Positions 33,977-42,977 of a stretch of DNA of 64,000 nucleotides are shown piece after piece. Numbering within the stretch: the first letter of the stretch is position 1; every line of letters starts with the position of its first letter. A program made the translations under genes and the position numbers. The stretch covers positions 285,305 to 349,304 of the forward strand of contig NZ_FKLA01000009.1 of NCBI RefSeq assembly GCF_900078395.1, given 5' to 3'. The stretch is from Anaerotruncus rubiinfantis (GTDB taxonomy: Bacteria; Bacillota; Clostridia; Oscillospirales; Ruminococcaceae). The notes beneath the pieces were generated by a model, which saw nothing but the letters and a program-made list of their open reading frames with translations, did no database searches and was not told where the DNA came from.

Positions 33977-35446
33977 ATGAAAAACCTGAACAAAGACATG
34001 GCCAAAAAAGTTTCCCGCCCCATCGCCGTCATGCAGTACGGCGAAGGCAATTTCCTGCGTGCTTTCGTGGATTATATGATCGATATTGCAAATGAAAAAG
34101 GGGTGACCGATATGGGCATTGCAATCGTCAAGCCCATCACCTTTGGTTCCCTTGAGCGTTTTGACGCCCAGGACAACCTCTACACCGTGGTTCTGCGCGG
34201 CCGTCAGGACGGCAAAACCGTCAACGACGCACGCATCGTCACCAGCGTCGAGGAAGCGGTCGACGCCTACACCCAGTACGACCGCTATATGGAAATCGGG
34301 TGCCTCGACACCCTGAAGATCATTGTTTCCAACACCACTGAAGCTGGCATCGTTTTTGACGAGACCGATAAATTTGAAAGCACACCGCCCACTACCTATC
34401 CCGGCAAACTGACCAAGGTTCTCTATGAGCGCTTCAAGAAATTTAACGGCGCCGCTGACAAGGGCGTTATCATCATCCCCTGCGAGCTCATCGAGCACAA
34501 CGGAGATAAACTGAGCGACTGTGTCAACAAGTTTATCGACCTGTGGAAGCTCGGCGAGGACTTCAAAGCCTGGGTCAATGAAAACTGCACCTTCTGCTGC
34601 ACCCTGGTCGACCGCATTGTCACCGGCTATCCGCGTGACAGCATCGAGGAGATCACCGCGCAGCTGGGCTACAACGACCAGCTGGTCGACACCGCCGAGC
34701 CCTTCGGGCTCTGGGTCATCGAGAGCAAGAAACGCGACATCTCCGGCATCTTCCCGATCGATAAGGCCGGCCTGCCGGTTGTCTTTACCGACGACCAGAC
34801 CCCGTACCGCGAGCGCAAGGTCCGCATCCTCAACGGCGCGCACACCTCCACTGTCCTGGCCGGCTACCTGGCGGGCTTTGAGATTGTGGGCGAGATCATG
34901 AAGGACCCGGATGTCCGCAAATATATGGAGACTGCGGTTTTTGAGGAGATTGTCCCGACCGTCCGTCTGCCGCACGACGAGGTTGTCGCGTTTGCCAACT
35001 CGGTATTCGAGCGTTTCGAGAACCCATTCATCCGTCACCGCCTGCTCGACATTTCGCTCAACTCGGTTTCCAAATGGAAAGCCCGCGTGCTGCCCTCCTT
35101 CCGCGACAATGTCGCCAAAAACGGCAAGCTGCCGAAATTCCTGACCTTCTCGTTCGCGGCGCTGCTCGCCTTCTATACCTCCGATACGCTTGTCGACGGC
35201 GTCCTCAAAGGCAGCCGCGGCGGCGAGAGCTACGACATCAAGGACGACGCTGCGGTGCTTGCGTTCTTCGCGAAGAATTCGAAAGCGCTTTCGTCCAAAG
35301 AATTTGTACAGGCGGCAGCTTCGGAAACCCGTTTCTGGGGCGAGGACCTCACCAAATACGAGGGGTTTGTCGATACTGTCGCTGCATACCTTGATGCCAT
35401 TCACAAAGACGGCATGAAAGCCGTTGTGCATGAACTGGTAAAATAA
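33977..35446 (+). CDS. uxaB: Tagaturonate reductase (altronate oxidoreductase)
   Basis: This enzyme reduces D-tagaturonate (possibly also fructuronate) to altronate with NADH (489 residues). It is a mannitol-dehydrogenase-superfamily protein: the N-terminal Rossmann part begins PIAVMQYGEGNFLRAFVDYM, and the conserved IIIPCELIEHNGDKL and DRIVTGYP segments follow. The catalytic Lys/Asn/His region lies around KVRILNGAHTS. The start at ATG 33977 is about a dozen bases after GGAGGAG. It is the first gene of the uxaBA operon. Confidence 0.93.
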   Translation: MKNLNKDMAKKVSRPIAVMQYGEGNFLRAFVDYMIDIANEKGVTDMGIAIVKPITFGSLERFDAQDNLYTVVLRGRQDGKTVNDARIVTSVEEAVDAYTQYDRYMEIGCLDTLKIIVSNTTEAGIVFDETDKFESTPPTTYPGKLTKVLYERFKKFNGAADKGVIIIPCELIEHNGDKLSDCVNKFIDLWKLGEDFKAWVNENCTFCCTLVDRIVTGYPRDSIEEITAQLGYNDQLVDTAEPFGLWVIESKKRDISGIFPIDKAGLPVVFTDDQTPYRERKVRILNGAHTSTVLAGYLAGFEIVGEIMKDPDVRKYMETAVFEEIVPTVRLPHDEVVAFANSVFERFENPFIRHRLLDISLNSVSKWKARVLPSFRDNVAKNGKLPKFLTFSFAALLAFYTSDTLVDGVLKGSRGGESYDIKDDAAVLAFFAKNSKALSSKEFVQAAASETRFWGEDLTKYEGFVDTVAAYLDAIHKDGMKAVVHELVK

Positions 35447-35522
35447 AGACCTTTTCGCGGACGGCTTCGCAGATAAACGCGGAGCCGTCCTGCCGTCAGA
35501 GTAAAGATACAGGAGGATCTCC

Positions 35523-37004
35523 ATGGTAAATTTCATTAAAATCCATCCCGATGACAATGTTGGCGTCGCGATCCGCCCGATTGCCAAAGGCGAGACGGTC
35601 GACGCGGGCGGCGTGCAGGTCACGGCGCTTGAGGAGATCAAAGCCGGGCATAAGATGGCGCTGGCCCCGATCAAAAAAGGCGAAAACGTCATCAAATATG
35701 GCCACGCCATCGGGTCCGCGCAGGCGGACATCGCAGCTGGCGAATGGGTGCATGTCCAGAACCTGCGGACCAATCTGAACGACAAGCTGGAATACACCTA
35801 TTCCCCCGCCCTGCGGAATATTTCCCCGGAAAAGCCTCAGACTTTCCAGGGCTATGTCCGTCCGGACGGCAAGGTTGGCGTTCGCAACGAACTCTGGATT
35901 ATCCCGACGGTCGGATGCGTCAACGGGATCGCGCAAATCATCGCGCGCGAGGCGCAGGAGCTGGTAAAAGGTTCCATTGACGGGCTTTATGCCTTTGCGC
36001 ATCCATATGGCTGCTCCCAGCTTTCGGAGGACCATAAGATGACCCAGAAAGCCCTGGCAGGGCTTGTAAACCATCCGAACGCGGGCGGCGTGCTGGTGCT
36101 GGGGCTCGGCTGTGAAAACAACAACATCGGTGAATTCCAGAAGGTGCTGGGAGAGACCGACCCGCGCCGGGTCAAGTTCCTCAACTGCCAGGACGCGGAT
36201 GACGAAGTGGCGGCGGCAGTCGGACTGCTGCGTGAGCTGGCTGAATATGCGGGCGGTTTCCAGCGGGAGGCCTGCCCGGCCGACAAACTGGTCATCGGAC
36301 TCAAATGCGGCGGCTCGGACGGACTGTCCGGCATCTCCGCGAACCCGCTGGTCGGCGCGTTTTCGGATATCTTGGTCGCGCAGGGCGGTACCAGTATCTT
36401 GACCGAGGTGCCGGAGATGTTCGGCGCGGAAACCATCCTGATGAACCGCTGCAAGGACGAGGCGACTTTTGAAAAGACAGTCGCGCTCATCAATAACTTC
36501 AAAGATTATTTCATCCGCTATGGGCAGGAGATCTATGAGAACCCATCCCCGGGCAACAAAGCGGGCGGCATTTCAACGCTTGAGGACAAATCCCTCGGCT
36601 GCACCCAGAAGGGTGGCAGTGCCACTGTCATGGACGTGCTCGCTTACGGCGACCCGGTCAAGGCGCATGGCCTCAACCTTCTGCAGGCGCCGGGCAACGA
36701 CCTGGTTGCGTCGACCGCGCTGGCGGTTTCGGGCGCGCAGATCGTACTGTTCACAACCGGCCGCGGCACACCGTTCGGCTGCCCGGTACCGACTGTAAAG
36801 ATTTCCAGCAACACCCCGCTCTATGAGCGCAAACGCGGCTGGATCGATTTCAACGCGGGCGCCTTCGTAGACGGCACGCCGATGGAAGAGCTCTCCCGCA
36901 CCTTCTATGATTATATCCTGTCGGTCGCATCCGGCGAGCACACCACCGGCGAAAATCACGGCGTGCGCGACCTTGCGATCTTTAAGGACGGCGTCACCCT
37001 TTAA
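35523..37004 (+). CDS. uxaA: Altronate dehydratase
   Basis: It dehydrates D-altronate to 2-keto-3-deoxygluconate (493 residues). An N-terminal SAF domain (about 1-90) is joined to the C-terminal altronate/galactarate dehydratase domain, with the conserved HPYGCSQL, GLGCENNN and KCGGSDGLSGISANP motifs. AGGAGG precedes ATG 35523. It follows uxaB with a 76-base gap and is closed by a strong terminator. No KDG kinase or aldolase is in the window, so the pathway must be completed elsewhere. Confidence 0.95.
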   Translation: MVNFIKIHPDDNVGVAIRPIAKGETVDAGGVQVTALEEIKAGHKMALAPIKKGENVIKYGHAIGSAQADIAAGEWVHVQNLRTNLNDKLEYTYSPALRNISPEKPQTFQGYVRPDGKVGVRNELWIIPTVGCVNGIAQIIAREAQELVKGSIDGLYAFAHPYGCSQLSEDHKMTQKALAGLVNHPNAGGVLVLGLGCENNNIGEFQKVLGETDPRRVKFLNCQDADDEVAAAVGLLRELAEYAGGFQREACPADKLVIGLKCGGSDGLSGISANPLVGAFSDILVAQGGTSILTEVPEMFGAETILMNRCKDEATFEKTVALINNFKDYFIRYGQEIYENPSPGNKAGGISTLEDKSLGCTQKGGSATVMDVLAYGDPVKAHGLNLLQAPGNDLVASTALAVSGAQIVLFTTGRGTPFGCPVPTVKISSNTPLYERKRGWIDFNAGAFVDGTPMEELSRTFYDYILSVASGEHTTGENHGVRDLAIFKDGVTL

Positions 37005-37025
37005 ACCGAGCACAACATGTGCAAG

Positions 37026-37067
37026 AAGGCCCCGGCAAATCAAAGGATTTGCCGGGGCCTTTTTTCG
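37026..37067. terminator. Bidirectional terminator after uxaA
   Basis: AAGGCCCCGGCAAATC pairs with GATTTGCCGGGGCCTT around an AAAG loop, followed by TTTTTT, between convergent genes. Confidence 0.92.
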
Positions 37068-37080
37068 TTTATGGGATCGG

Positions 37081-38604
37081 CTATTTTTCAAGCGGCGACA
37101 GATCAAGCCGGTCAAACCCAGTGAGCAGCTCCTTTGCGATGGTGACGATCCGGTCGCAGTCGCCGGGACGGTTGCCCTCGAGGTTGAGCGGCATGAGCGG
37201 GTCGTGCAGCGAAAGCCGCAGCAGCATCCAGCCCTGCGTTTCGGTCCCGGTGAACGAAAGCCGGACCCCCTCGTAGGAATTCGGCGCGACCGTGTAGCCG
37301 GCGGCCTTCGCACGGCCCTCAAATACCTTGAGGACCTCCTGCCCGTAGGCTTTGAAGTTTTCGCCCAGAAGGTTCATGCGGTATTCGCGGCATTCGAACT
37401 GCCGGGGGAGCTTCTCGATAAGCGAATCCACCTGCTTTCCCTGCCTGCGGGCGTTTGCGGCGGCGATCAGCAGCTTGACAGCCAGATAGGCGCCATCGTC
37501 GAGAAAATAATTTTCGGAAAGAGCGCCGTGGCCGGAGGTTTCAATGGCGAGCGGCGAAACGGTGCCTGCGTCATTGAGGCGTTTGGACTCGTTGATGACA
37601 TTTTTATAGCCACGTTTGAAGCGGTGATGCCGAAGGTGCAGCGTATTTTCAAGAAAATCGGTGAGCTTGTCGGAGGTGACCGAGTCGGTCACAATGGTCG
37701 AGCCGGGGTAGTCCTTTGCAAGAATGGCGGCCATCATCGCAATAATCGCATCGCGGCAGACCTCGGTGCCGTCGTGCAGCACAGCGGACATCCGGTCGAC
37801 GTCAGTATCAAAAATAATCCCCAAATCGGCATGATTCGACACGGTCGCGTGGCGTATGGCGTCCATTGCCGCTTTGTTTTCCGGATTTGGGATGTGGTTG
37901 GGGAACATGCCGTCCGGCTCCAAAAACTGGCTGCCGGTGGTGTCCGCGCCGAGCGGAGCCAGGACCTGCTCAACAAAGAACCCGCCCGCTCCGTTGCCAG
38001 CGTCGACCACGATTTTGAGCCCGGCGAGCGGGTGGTCATAGTCCTGCGCATTCACGCCGAGGCGGATTTTTTCGCAGAGGCTTTTGGCATAAAGCGGAAT
38101 GAGGTCGGCCTTGCCTGCGGCGGAAAGATCCGCATCCTGGGCCGAAAGCAGCGCCGCGGTTTCGAGCAATGCGGTGATATCGGCCTTTTCAAGCCCGCCG
38201 TCCGGGGTGAAAAATTTAAGGCCGTTCCGGTTATACGGCAGGTGGGACGCGGTGATCATAATGGAGCCATCAAAGGCGGTCTCTGGAAATACGATTGACA
38301 TGAACATCGAAGGCGTGGAAGCGAGCCCGCAGTCATAGGCCCCGACGCCTTGCGCGAGCAATCCCGCGAGCACCTCGCGCCCCAGCGCGGGCGCGGAAAT
38401 ACGGGAATCGTGTCCAACGCCGATTTTCAGCTCATGAATGGGTTTGCCGGATTTTTCAGAAAGCCAGCGTGCGAACGCCGCCGCAATCCGGTTCGCGGCC
38501 TCTCCGGTCAACGTGACCGGCTGTCCTTCGACGCCGCCGACGGCAACGCCGCGCACATCGCTGCCATTTTGCAGCTTCAGGATATTTTCCCGGGAAATAG
38601 ACAT
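37081..38604 (-). CDS. Phosphomannomutase/phosphoglucomutase family protein
   Basis: An alpha-D-phosphohexomutase (507 residues) with four domains. The phosphoserine loop reads TASHLPYNRNG (Ser near residue 113), the metal-binding loop DTDVDR, the sugar-specificity loop ETSGHGALSENYF, and a phosphate-binding loop near RLSFTGTETQGW. It interconverts hexose 1- and 6-phosphates; exact specificity is not readable. I chose ATG 38604, with GAGGAGGG upstream, over an in-frame ATG at 38643. It is monocistronic between a terminator and palindrome cluster C. Confidence 0.9.
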   Translation of the reverse strand: MSISRENILKLQNGSDVRGVAVGGVEGQPVTLTGEAANRIAAAFARWLSEKSGKPIHELKIGVGHDSRISAPALGREVLAGLLAQGVGAYDCGLASTPSMFMSIVFPETAFDGSIMITASHLPYNRNGLKFFTPDGGLEKADITALLETAALLSAQDADLSAAGKADLIPLYAKSLCEKIRLGVNAQDYDHPLAGLKIVVDAGNGAGGFFVEQVLAPLGADTTGSQFLEPDGMFPNHIPNPENKAAMDAIRHATVSNHADLGIIFDTDVDRMSAVLHDGTEVCRDAIIAMMAAILAKDYPGSTIVTDSVTSDKLTDFLENTLHLRHHRFKRGYKNVINESKRLNDAGTVSPLAIETSGHGALSENYFLDDGAYLAVKLLIAAANARRQGKQVDSLIEKLPRQFECREYRMNLLGENFKAYGQEVLKVFEGRAKAAGYTVAPNSYEGVRLSFTGTETQGWMLLRLSLHDPLMPLNLEGNRPGDCDRIVTIAKELLTGFDRLDLSPLEK

Positions 38605-38646
38605 ACGATAAGCCCTCCTCAGACGAAAATAAATACAGCCCACAAA

Positions 38647-38859
38647 AATAAGCGCATACCGCCTTTGGCGGCAAATCCGCGTTTATTATAGCACAGCGGC
38701 AAGCCTTTCAGGCTTGTGCGCCGCTTTGCGGCGTGATCCCAGCTTGTGCCGGGATCCGCTGTGATGCAATAAGCGCGGCGCGCAGCAAAGCTGCACTGGG
38801 CCCGCCTAGTGCGGGCGGCAATTGGCAGAAAGCCAATTGCCCGCGCTTATTATAGCACA
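38647..38859. repeat. Palindrome cluster C with 19-bp direct repeats
   Basis: The 325-base gap between the mutase and PAP2 genes holds no gene, but a chain of stem-loops. Two units are each bounded by AATAAGCGC (38647, 38768) and GCG(C/T)TTATT and end in the 19-base direct repeat CCGCGYTTATTATAGCACA at 38677-38695 and 38841-38859. Between them are AGCCT-TTC-AGGCT near 38702, GCCGC-TTT-GCGGC, GATCCC/GGGATC near 38735, GCCCGC/GCGGGC near 38800 and CAATTGGC/GCCAATTG near 38820. The CCTTTGG and CTTTC-loop stems resemble those of cluster A. Confidence 0.72.
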
Positions 38860-38929
38860 TTTCCGACATGGTTTGTTGCAAAATTTCCAAGTTTCGTGCT
38901 AGAATGTTCCACAGAAAGGAGGAGAACCG

Positions 38930-39466
38930 ATGGAGTGGCTTTTACAGGCGGATCTGGCCGTTACAGGCTGGATCAACACACATCTGCACACGGCGCTTCT
39001 GGATGCGGTGCTGCCGTTTGTCACTACGCTCGGCGACAACGGCTTTATCTGGATTCTTTTTACCGTCTGCTTGCTGCTGTTTAAAAGGACCCGCCGCTGG
39101 GGGATGGTCTGCGGGATCGCTCTGCTGACCGGCTATCTCACCGGCGAGGTGTTCCTAAAAAATCTGGTGGCCCGTGCGCGGCCGTTTACCCATCTTGAGG
39201 GCTTTCAGCTGCTGATCCCCGAACCCGCGGGTTTTTCGTTTCCCTCTGGGCATTCGGCCTCCTCTTTTGCGGGCGCGACCTCTCTTTTTTTTATGAACCA
39301 CAGAAACGGCTGGTGGGCGTACCCGCTTGCGGGCCTGATCGCGTTTTCACGGGTCTATCTTTCGGTGCATTTTGTCACCGATATAACGGCGGGGATTCTT
39401 TTGGGGGTGGCGAGCGCCTTTTTTGCCCGTTGGCTCTGTGACCGTTATCTGGCCCGAACCCCATAA
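38930..39466 (+). CDS. PAP2 family phosphatase
   Basis: An integral membrane acid phosphatase-like protein (178 residues, five to six helices). All three PAP2 motifs are present: KNLVARARP, FPSGHS and SRVYLSVHFVTDI (catalytic His in the last two). Candidate roles are undecaprenyl-pyrophosphate or phosphatidylglycerophosphate dephosphorylation at the outer membrane face; which one cannot be decided. AAAGGAGGAG precedes ATG 38930. It is monocistronic. Confidence 0.9.
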   Translation: MEWLLQADLAVTGWINTHLHTALLDAVLPFVTTLGDNGFIWILFTVCLLLFKRTRRWGMVCGIALLTGYLTGEVFLKNLVARARPFTHLEGFQLLIPEPAGFSFPSGHSASSFAGATSLFFMNHRNGWWAYPLAGLIAFSRVYLSVHFVTDITAGILLGVASAFFARWLCDRYLARTP

Positions 39467-39473
39467 AAAGAAA

Positions 39474-39508
39474 ACGCGGCTTTCGTCAAAAGGCGAAAGC
39501 CGCGTTTG
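39474..39508. terminator. Bidirectional terminator
   Basis: ACGCGGCTTTCG and CGAAAGCCGCGT form a 12-bp stem with A-rich left and T-containing right flanks between convergent genes. Confidence 0.85.
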
Positions 39509-39515
39509 TATTCCT

Positions 39516-40262
39516 TCAGCCCTGATACTGGTCGATAAGTGACTGCATCCCGCTGATGAGCGCGCGGTTGCGCGCGCGTTCCGCTTCGTAGAGCGCTTTA
39601 TAGTCAGTGCCCACGGGAGTGAGATGGTTGTAACCGCCTTCCCGGATGATCGTGGGGTAATCTTTATAGCTCACATCCAGGTCGATCGCGCCGGTCACAC
39701 CGGGGATCGAACCGGAACCGCTGTACTGCCAGATGGAAGTCTCGCCCTGATAGGTGAGCCGGTCGGCATATTGCGCCACCCAGTGGTCGTATTTCTGAAG
39801 CTGGCTGTCATAGATCCAGTTTTCATACCAGTCCTTGGAGGCGTACATCATGGGGTAGTAGCCCTGACGGCGTACCTCCTCCAGAAATGCGATGCAGATG
39901 TTGGTGCGCTTCTGACGGGTCAGCGCCATGATCTGGCCGTCATATTCCTGGTCAAACGCCACCGGATAGGTGAGCTGGTATGGTGCGATGGCTTTGAGGC
40001 AGGCGTCTGCCTCGATACGCGCCTGTTCTTCATTTACCGCGCGGCTGTACCAGTAAACGCCGGTATCAAGTCCGGCCGCCTGCGCGTTCTTGAGCTGCTG
40101 CACAAAAGATTTGCTGATATAACCCGAAAAGCCACTGGTACTGCGCAGGCCGTAGCCAACCCGCACCATGGCGAACGCGCGCCCGGAGATTCTGACGGCG
40201 TCGAAGTTGACCAAGCCGGTTCCGCCGTTATTGTTGGAACTGGTGTCCACGCCTTCATACAT
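39516..40262 (-). CDS. GH25 family lysozyme-like protein
   Basis: A glycosyl hydrolase family 25 muramidase-like protein (248 residues). The N-terminal GVDTSSNN, RVGYG, central DQEYD (catalytic acidic pair) and DLDVSY near the C-terminus follow the GH25 barrel. A helical tail (about 205-248) follows. No signal peptide is visible, so export by a holin, lysis or an unusual route is possible; a prophage remnant is an alternative but no phage genes are adjacent. GGAGGAGGGA precedes ATG 40262. Confidence 0.85.
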   Translation of the reverse strand: MYEGVDTSSNNNGGTGLVNFDAVRISGRAFAMVRVGYGLRSTSGFSGYISKSFVQQLKNAQAAGLDTGVYWYSRAVNEEQARIEADACLKAIAPYQLTYPVAFDQEYDGQIMALTRQKRTNICIAFLEEVRRQGYYPMMYASKDWYENWIYDSQLQKYDHWVAQYADRLTYQGETSIWQYSGSGSIPGVTGAIDLDVSYKDYPTIIREGGYNHLTPVGTDYKALYEAERARNRALISGMQSLIDQYQG

Positions 40263-40428
40263 GGATATCCCTCCTCCTTCCCCAAATTGTCAAAATGCGG
40301 CAGGACCCGGCTAAATCCGCGCAGGCCCCGCGACGCTTGGGGATATTTTTCGATCCGCGCCGGGAAAAGCGCGGATACCACAGTGTATGCAGGAACGGGG
40401 GAATCCTTTCCCAAGGCGGAACGAGAAA

Positions 40429-40460
40429 AAGCCTCCGCACAGTTTTTTGTGCGGAGGCTT
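40429..40460 (-). terminator. Terminator downstream of tRNA-Ser
   Basis: AAGCCTCCGCAC pairs with GTGCGGAGGCTT; on the minus strand the stem is followed by TTTTTCTCG, just after the tRNA 3' end. Confidence 0.85.
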
Positions 40461-40463
40461 TGC

Positions 40464-40555
40464 TGGCGGAAGCGGTGGGATTCGAACCCACGGTCCCTTT
40501 TACAGGATTACTCGATTTCGAGTCGAGGCCGTTATGACCACTTCGATACGCTTCC
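40464..40555 (-). tRNA. tRNA-Ser (anticodon CGA)
   Basis: A 92-base class II tRNA. The acceptor stem GGAAGCG/CGCTTCC is followed by G and an encoded CCA. The anticodon arm CTCGA-CTCGAAA-TCGAG gives CGA, reading UCG. A long variable arm and the T-arm GTGGGTTCGAATCCCAC are present. Confidence 0.95.
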
Positions 40556-40672
40556 TTATCAGAACTGGAACACCCAGTTACGGATCATTATTATATCAGG
40601 ACTGGCATGAAAAGTCAATGATCTTTGTGAAAATCATTCCCGGAATGAAGTTTTTTCGGTATGGGAACCTTC

Positions 40673-40701
40673 TTGATTATTTTGGGGATGTGTATTATGA
40701 T
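40673..40701 (+). promoter_or_regulatory. Promoter of the transketolase genes
   Basis: TTGATT, a 17-base spacer and TATGAT lie 78 bases before ATG 40779. Confidence 0.65.
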
Positions 40702-40778
40702 AAGAACGGAAATTTGGGACGGGCGCCGGAAGGCGGCGGCCAGTTTACGGAAGTTTGAAAGGGGAAAGGAAGAACACT

Positions 40779-41621
40779 ATGGATCAAAAACGCGCAAAAG
40801 AACTGGAGATTATCGCTACGAAGATCCGCCTTGCTGCATTGGATGCGGTTTATACCGCTGCTTCCGGGCACATAGGAGGATCTTTGTCGGTTGCGGATAT
40901 TCTGACGGTGCTTTATTTTGAAAAAATGCATATTGACCCCCAAAACCCCAGAGACCCGGAGCGGGACCGCTTTGTGCTCTCCAAAGGGCATTGCACGCCC
41001 GCGCTTTATCCCACGCTCGCGCTGCGCGGCTACTTCCCGGCGGAGGATCTGAAGCTCTTCCGTTCGATCGAAGGGCATATGTCCGGCCATCCGGATATGG
41101 TGCATGTCAAAGGGGTGGATATGTCCACCGGCTCGCTGGGACAGGGCCTTTCCGCGGCGGTCGGCATGGCGTTGGCCGGAAAGATTGACGGGAAATCCTA
41201 CCGGGTGTATGCTGCCGTGGGCGACGGCGAGGCGGAAGAAGGCCAGATCTGGGAAGCCGGGATGGCCGCCACGAAATACCATCTGGACAACCTGTGCGTA
41301 TTTCTCGATGTGAACGGCCTGCAGATTGACGGCGCGACTGCCGATGTCATGCCTTCCGAGCCGCTCGACAAGAAGTGGGAGGCGTTCGGCTGGAATGTTC
41401 TGAAGATCGACGGCCACGATTACGCGGAGATTTCCGGCGCGCTCGACAAGGCCGAAACTGTAAAAGGCAAGCCGACCATGATCCTTGCCAGGACGGTCAA
41501 GGGCAAGGGCGTCTCCTACATGGAGAACAACGCGGGCTGGCACGGCAAAGCGCCCGGCAAGGAACTCTATGAACAGGGGCGGGCGGAACTTGAAGCATTT
41601 TTGAAAGGTCTGGAGGGTTAA
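40779..41621 (+). CDS. Transketolase, N-terminal subunit
   Basis: The ThDP-binding half of a split transketolase (280 residues), which with its partner moves two-carbon units in the non-oxidative pentose phosphate pathway. Visible are SGHIGGSLSVADIL, SKGHCTPALY, the ThDP motif GDGEAEEGQIWEA ending in DVN, and TVKGKGVSYMEN. ATG 40779 follows GGGGAAAGGA; an in-frame start at 40755 is less well placed. The downstream subunit begins 4 bases after its stop. Confidence 0.95.
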   Translation: MDQKRAKELEIIATKIRLAALDAVYTAASGHIGGSLSVADILTVLYFEKMHIDPQNPRDPERDRFVLSKGHCTPALYPTLALRGYFPAEDLKLFRSIEGHMSGHPDMVHVKGVDMSTGSLGQGLSAAVGMALAGKIDGKSYRVYAAVGDGEAEEGQIWEAGMAATKYHLDNLCVFLDVNGLQIDGATADVMPSEPLDKKWEAFGWNVLKIDGHDYAEISGALDKAETVKGKPTMILARTVKGKGVSYMENNAGWHGKAPGKELYEQGRAELEAFLKGLEG

Positions 41622-41624
41622 ACG

Positions 41625-42572
41625 ATGGGAGAAGTAATTGCAACGCGCGCGGCCTACGGAAAGGCGCTTGTGAAATTCGGCGGGCTCAACCCGAACCTGG
41701 TGGTGCTTGACGCGGACCTTTCCGCCGCCACCATGACCAATGGCTTCGCCAAGGAATATCCGGATAAATTTTTTAATATCGGCATTGCCGAGGCGGATAT
41801 GGTCGGCATCGCCGCGGGCCTTGCGACCTGCGGGAAGATCCCGTTCGTCAACTCGTTCGCGATGTTTTCGGCTGGCCGCGCTTGGGAACAGGTGCGCAAT
41901 TCGGTCTGCTATCCGCGCCTGAACGTCAAGGTGGTCGGTTCACACGGCGGCCTTTCGGTCGGTGAGGACGGCGCTACCCACCAGTGCTGCGAGGATTTCG
42001 CACTGATGCGGGTAATCCCTGGTATGACGGTGCTCTGCCCCTGCGACGGCAACGAAATGACCGCCGCTGTGGAGGCGCTCATGAGCTATGAAGGGCCGGT
42101 CTATATGCGCCTTGGGCGACTGGCGGTCGAAACGGTGACCGACACAATCCCAGGCTATCACTTTGAAATCGGCAAGGGCGTACAGCTGGTGGATGGGTCG
42201 GATGTCACGATTATCGCCATTGGCATGATGGTGCAGGAGGCGCTCAAAGCCGCAGACCTGCTCAAGGCGGAAGGCGTTTCGGCGCGCGTGATCGACATGC
42301 ACACGATAAAGCCCCTTGATACCGAAATGCTGCTCAAGGCGGCCCGGGAGACCGGCTGCATTGTGACGAGTGAAGAGCACAATGTGATTGGTGGGCTTGG
42401 CAGCGCGGTGAGCGAATTCCTTTCGGAGAACTGCCCGGTTCCGGTGGTCAAGCACGGTGTGGAGGATCAGTTCGGCCGTTCGGGCAAAGCGCCGCTGGTG
42501 ATGCAGGCCTACGGCCTCACGCCGGAGAAGATCGCCGCGAAGGCGAAAGAAGCGATCGCCAAAAAGAAGTAA
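41625..42572 (+). CDS. Transketolase, C-terminal subunit
   Basis: The pyrimidine-binding and C-terminal half of the split transketolase (315 residues). It has DADLSAATMTNGFAKEYP, the catalytic-Glu segment NIGIAEADMVGIAAGLA, GSHGGLSVGEDGATHQ and a transketolase C-terminal domain from about residue 190. It is a heterodimer partner with the upstream gene, to which it is coupled. Splitting is common in Clostridia. It is followed by palindromic element D. Confidence 0.95.
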   Translation: MGEVIATRAAYGKALVKFGGLNPNLVVLDADLSAATMTNGFAKEYPDKFFNIGIAEADMVGIAAGLATCGKIPFVNSFAMFSAGRAWEQVRNSVCYPRLNVKVVGSHGGLSVGEDGATHQCCEDFALMRVIPGMTVLCPCDGNEMTAAVEALMSYEGPVYMRLGRLAVETVTDTIPGYHFEIGKGVQLVDGSDVTIIAIGMMVQEALKAADLLKAEGVSARVIDMHTIKPLDTEMLLKAARETGCIVTSEEHNVIGGLGSAVSEFLSENCPVPVVKHGVEDQFGRSGKAPLVMQAYGLTPEKIAAKAKEAIAKKK

Positions 42573-42584
42573 ACCAAATCAAAT

Positions 42585-42953
42585 GTTTCGTCAACCTTTT
42601 CAAAGGTTGCGGGGGTCGCGGGGACGGCGTCCCCGCGCCGCGCTTCGCAAAGCGCGGAATCCTGTTTGGGCCCGCGGCCCTGCTGTAAGCGTATTTGGGG
42701 GTCCGGGGGGATTTACAAGAAAAATCCCCCCGGACCTTTCCGATTCCACAGGCAAAAACCAGCGGCCGGACGGCGTATGCCGTCCGGCCGCTTTTTACGT
42801 TTCGTATCAATCGGAACCGGATCGGGAATGGGGAGCCGCGTGCCCCGGCTCCCCAAACCCCTCTCTCGCTTGCAGTGGGCGCCGCGGCGCCAGGCTGCGG
42901 GGGACGCCGTCCCCCGCGCCCCCGGCAAACCTTTGAAAAGGTTTGATCGAAAC
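42585..42953. repeat. Palindromic element D with terminal inverted repeats (MITE-like)
   Basis: A 369-base element bounded by imperfect inverted repeats of about 50 bases: the left end GTTTCG-TCAACCTTTTCAAAGG then GGGGACGGCGTCCCCGC, mirrored by CCCCGTC-type sequence, CCTTTGAAAAGG and CGAAAC on the right. Inside are further perfect stems: GGTCCGGGGGGATTT/AAATCCCCCCGGACC (42706-42740), GCGGCCGGACGGC/GCCGTCCGGCCGC (42762-42791) and GGGGAGCC/GGCTCCCC (42830-42856). No transposase or other credible gene is inside. The inner stems could end transketolase transcription. Confidence 0.75.
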
Positions 42954-42977
42954 TTTTGTCCGGGACCGGCTCGCCGA

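Noticed and set aside
39516..40262. Prophage lysis module around the GH25 lysozyme
   Set aside because: No holin, tail, portal or integrase genes are adjacent; neighbours are housekeeping genes and a tRNA.
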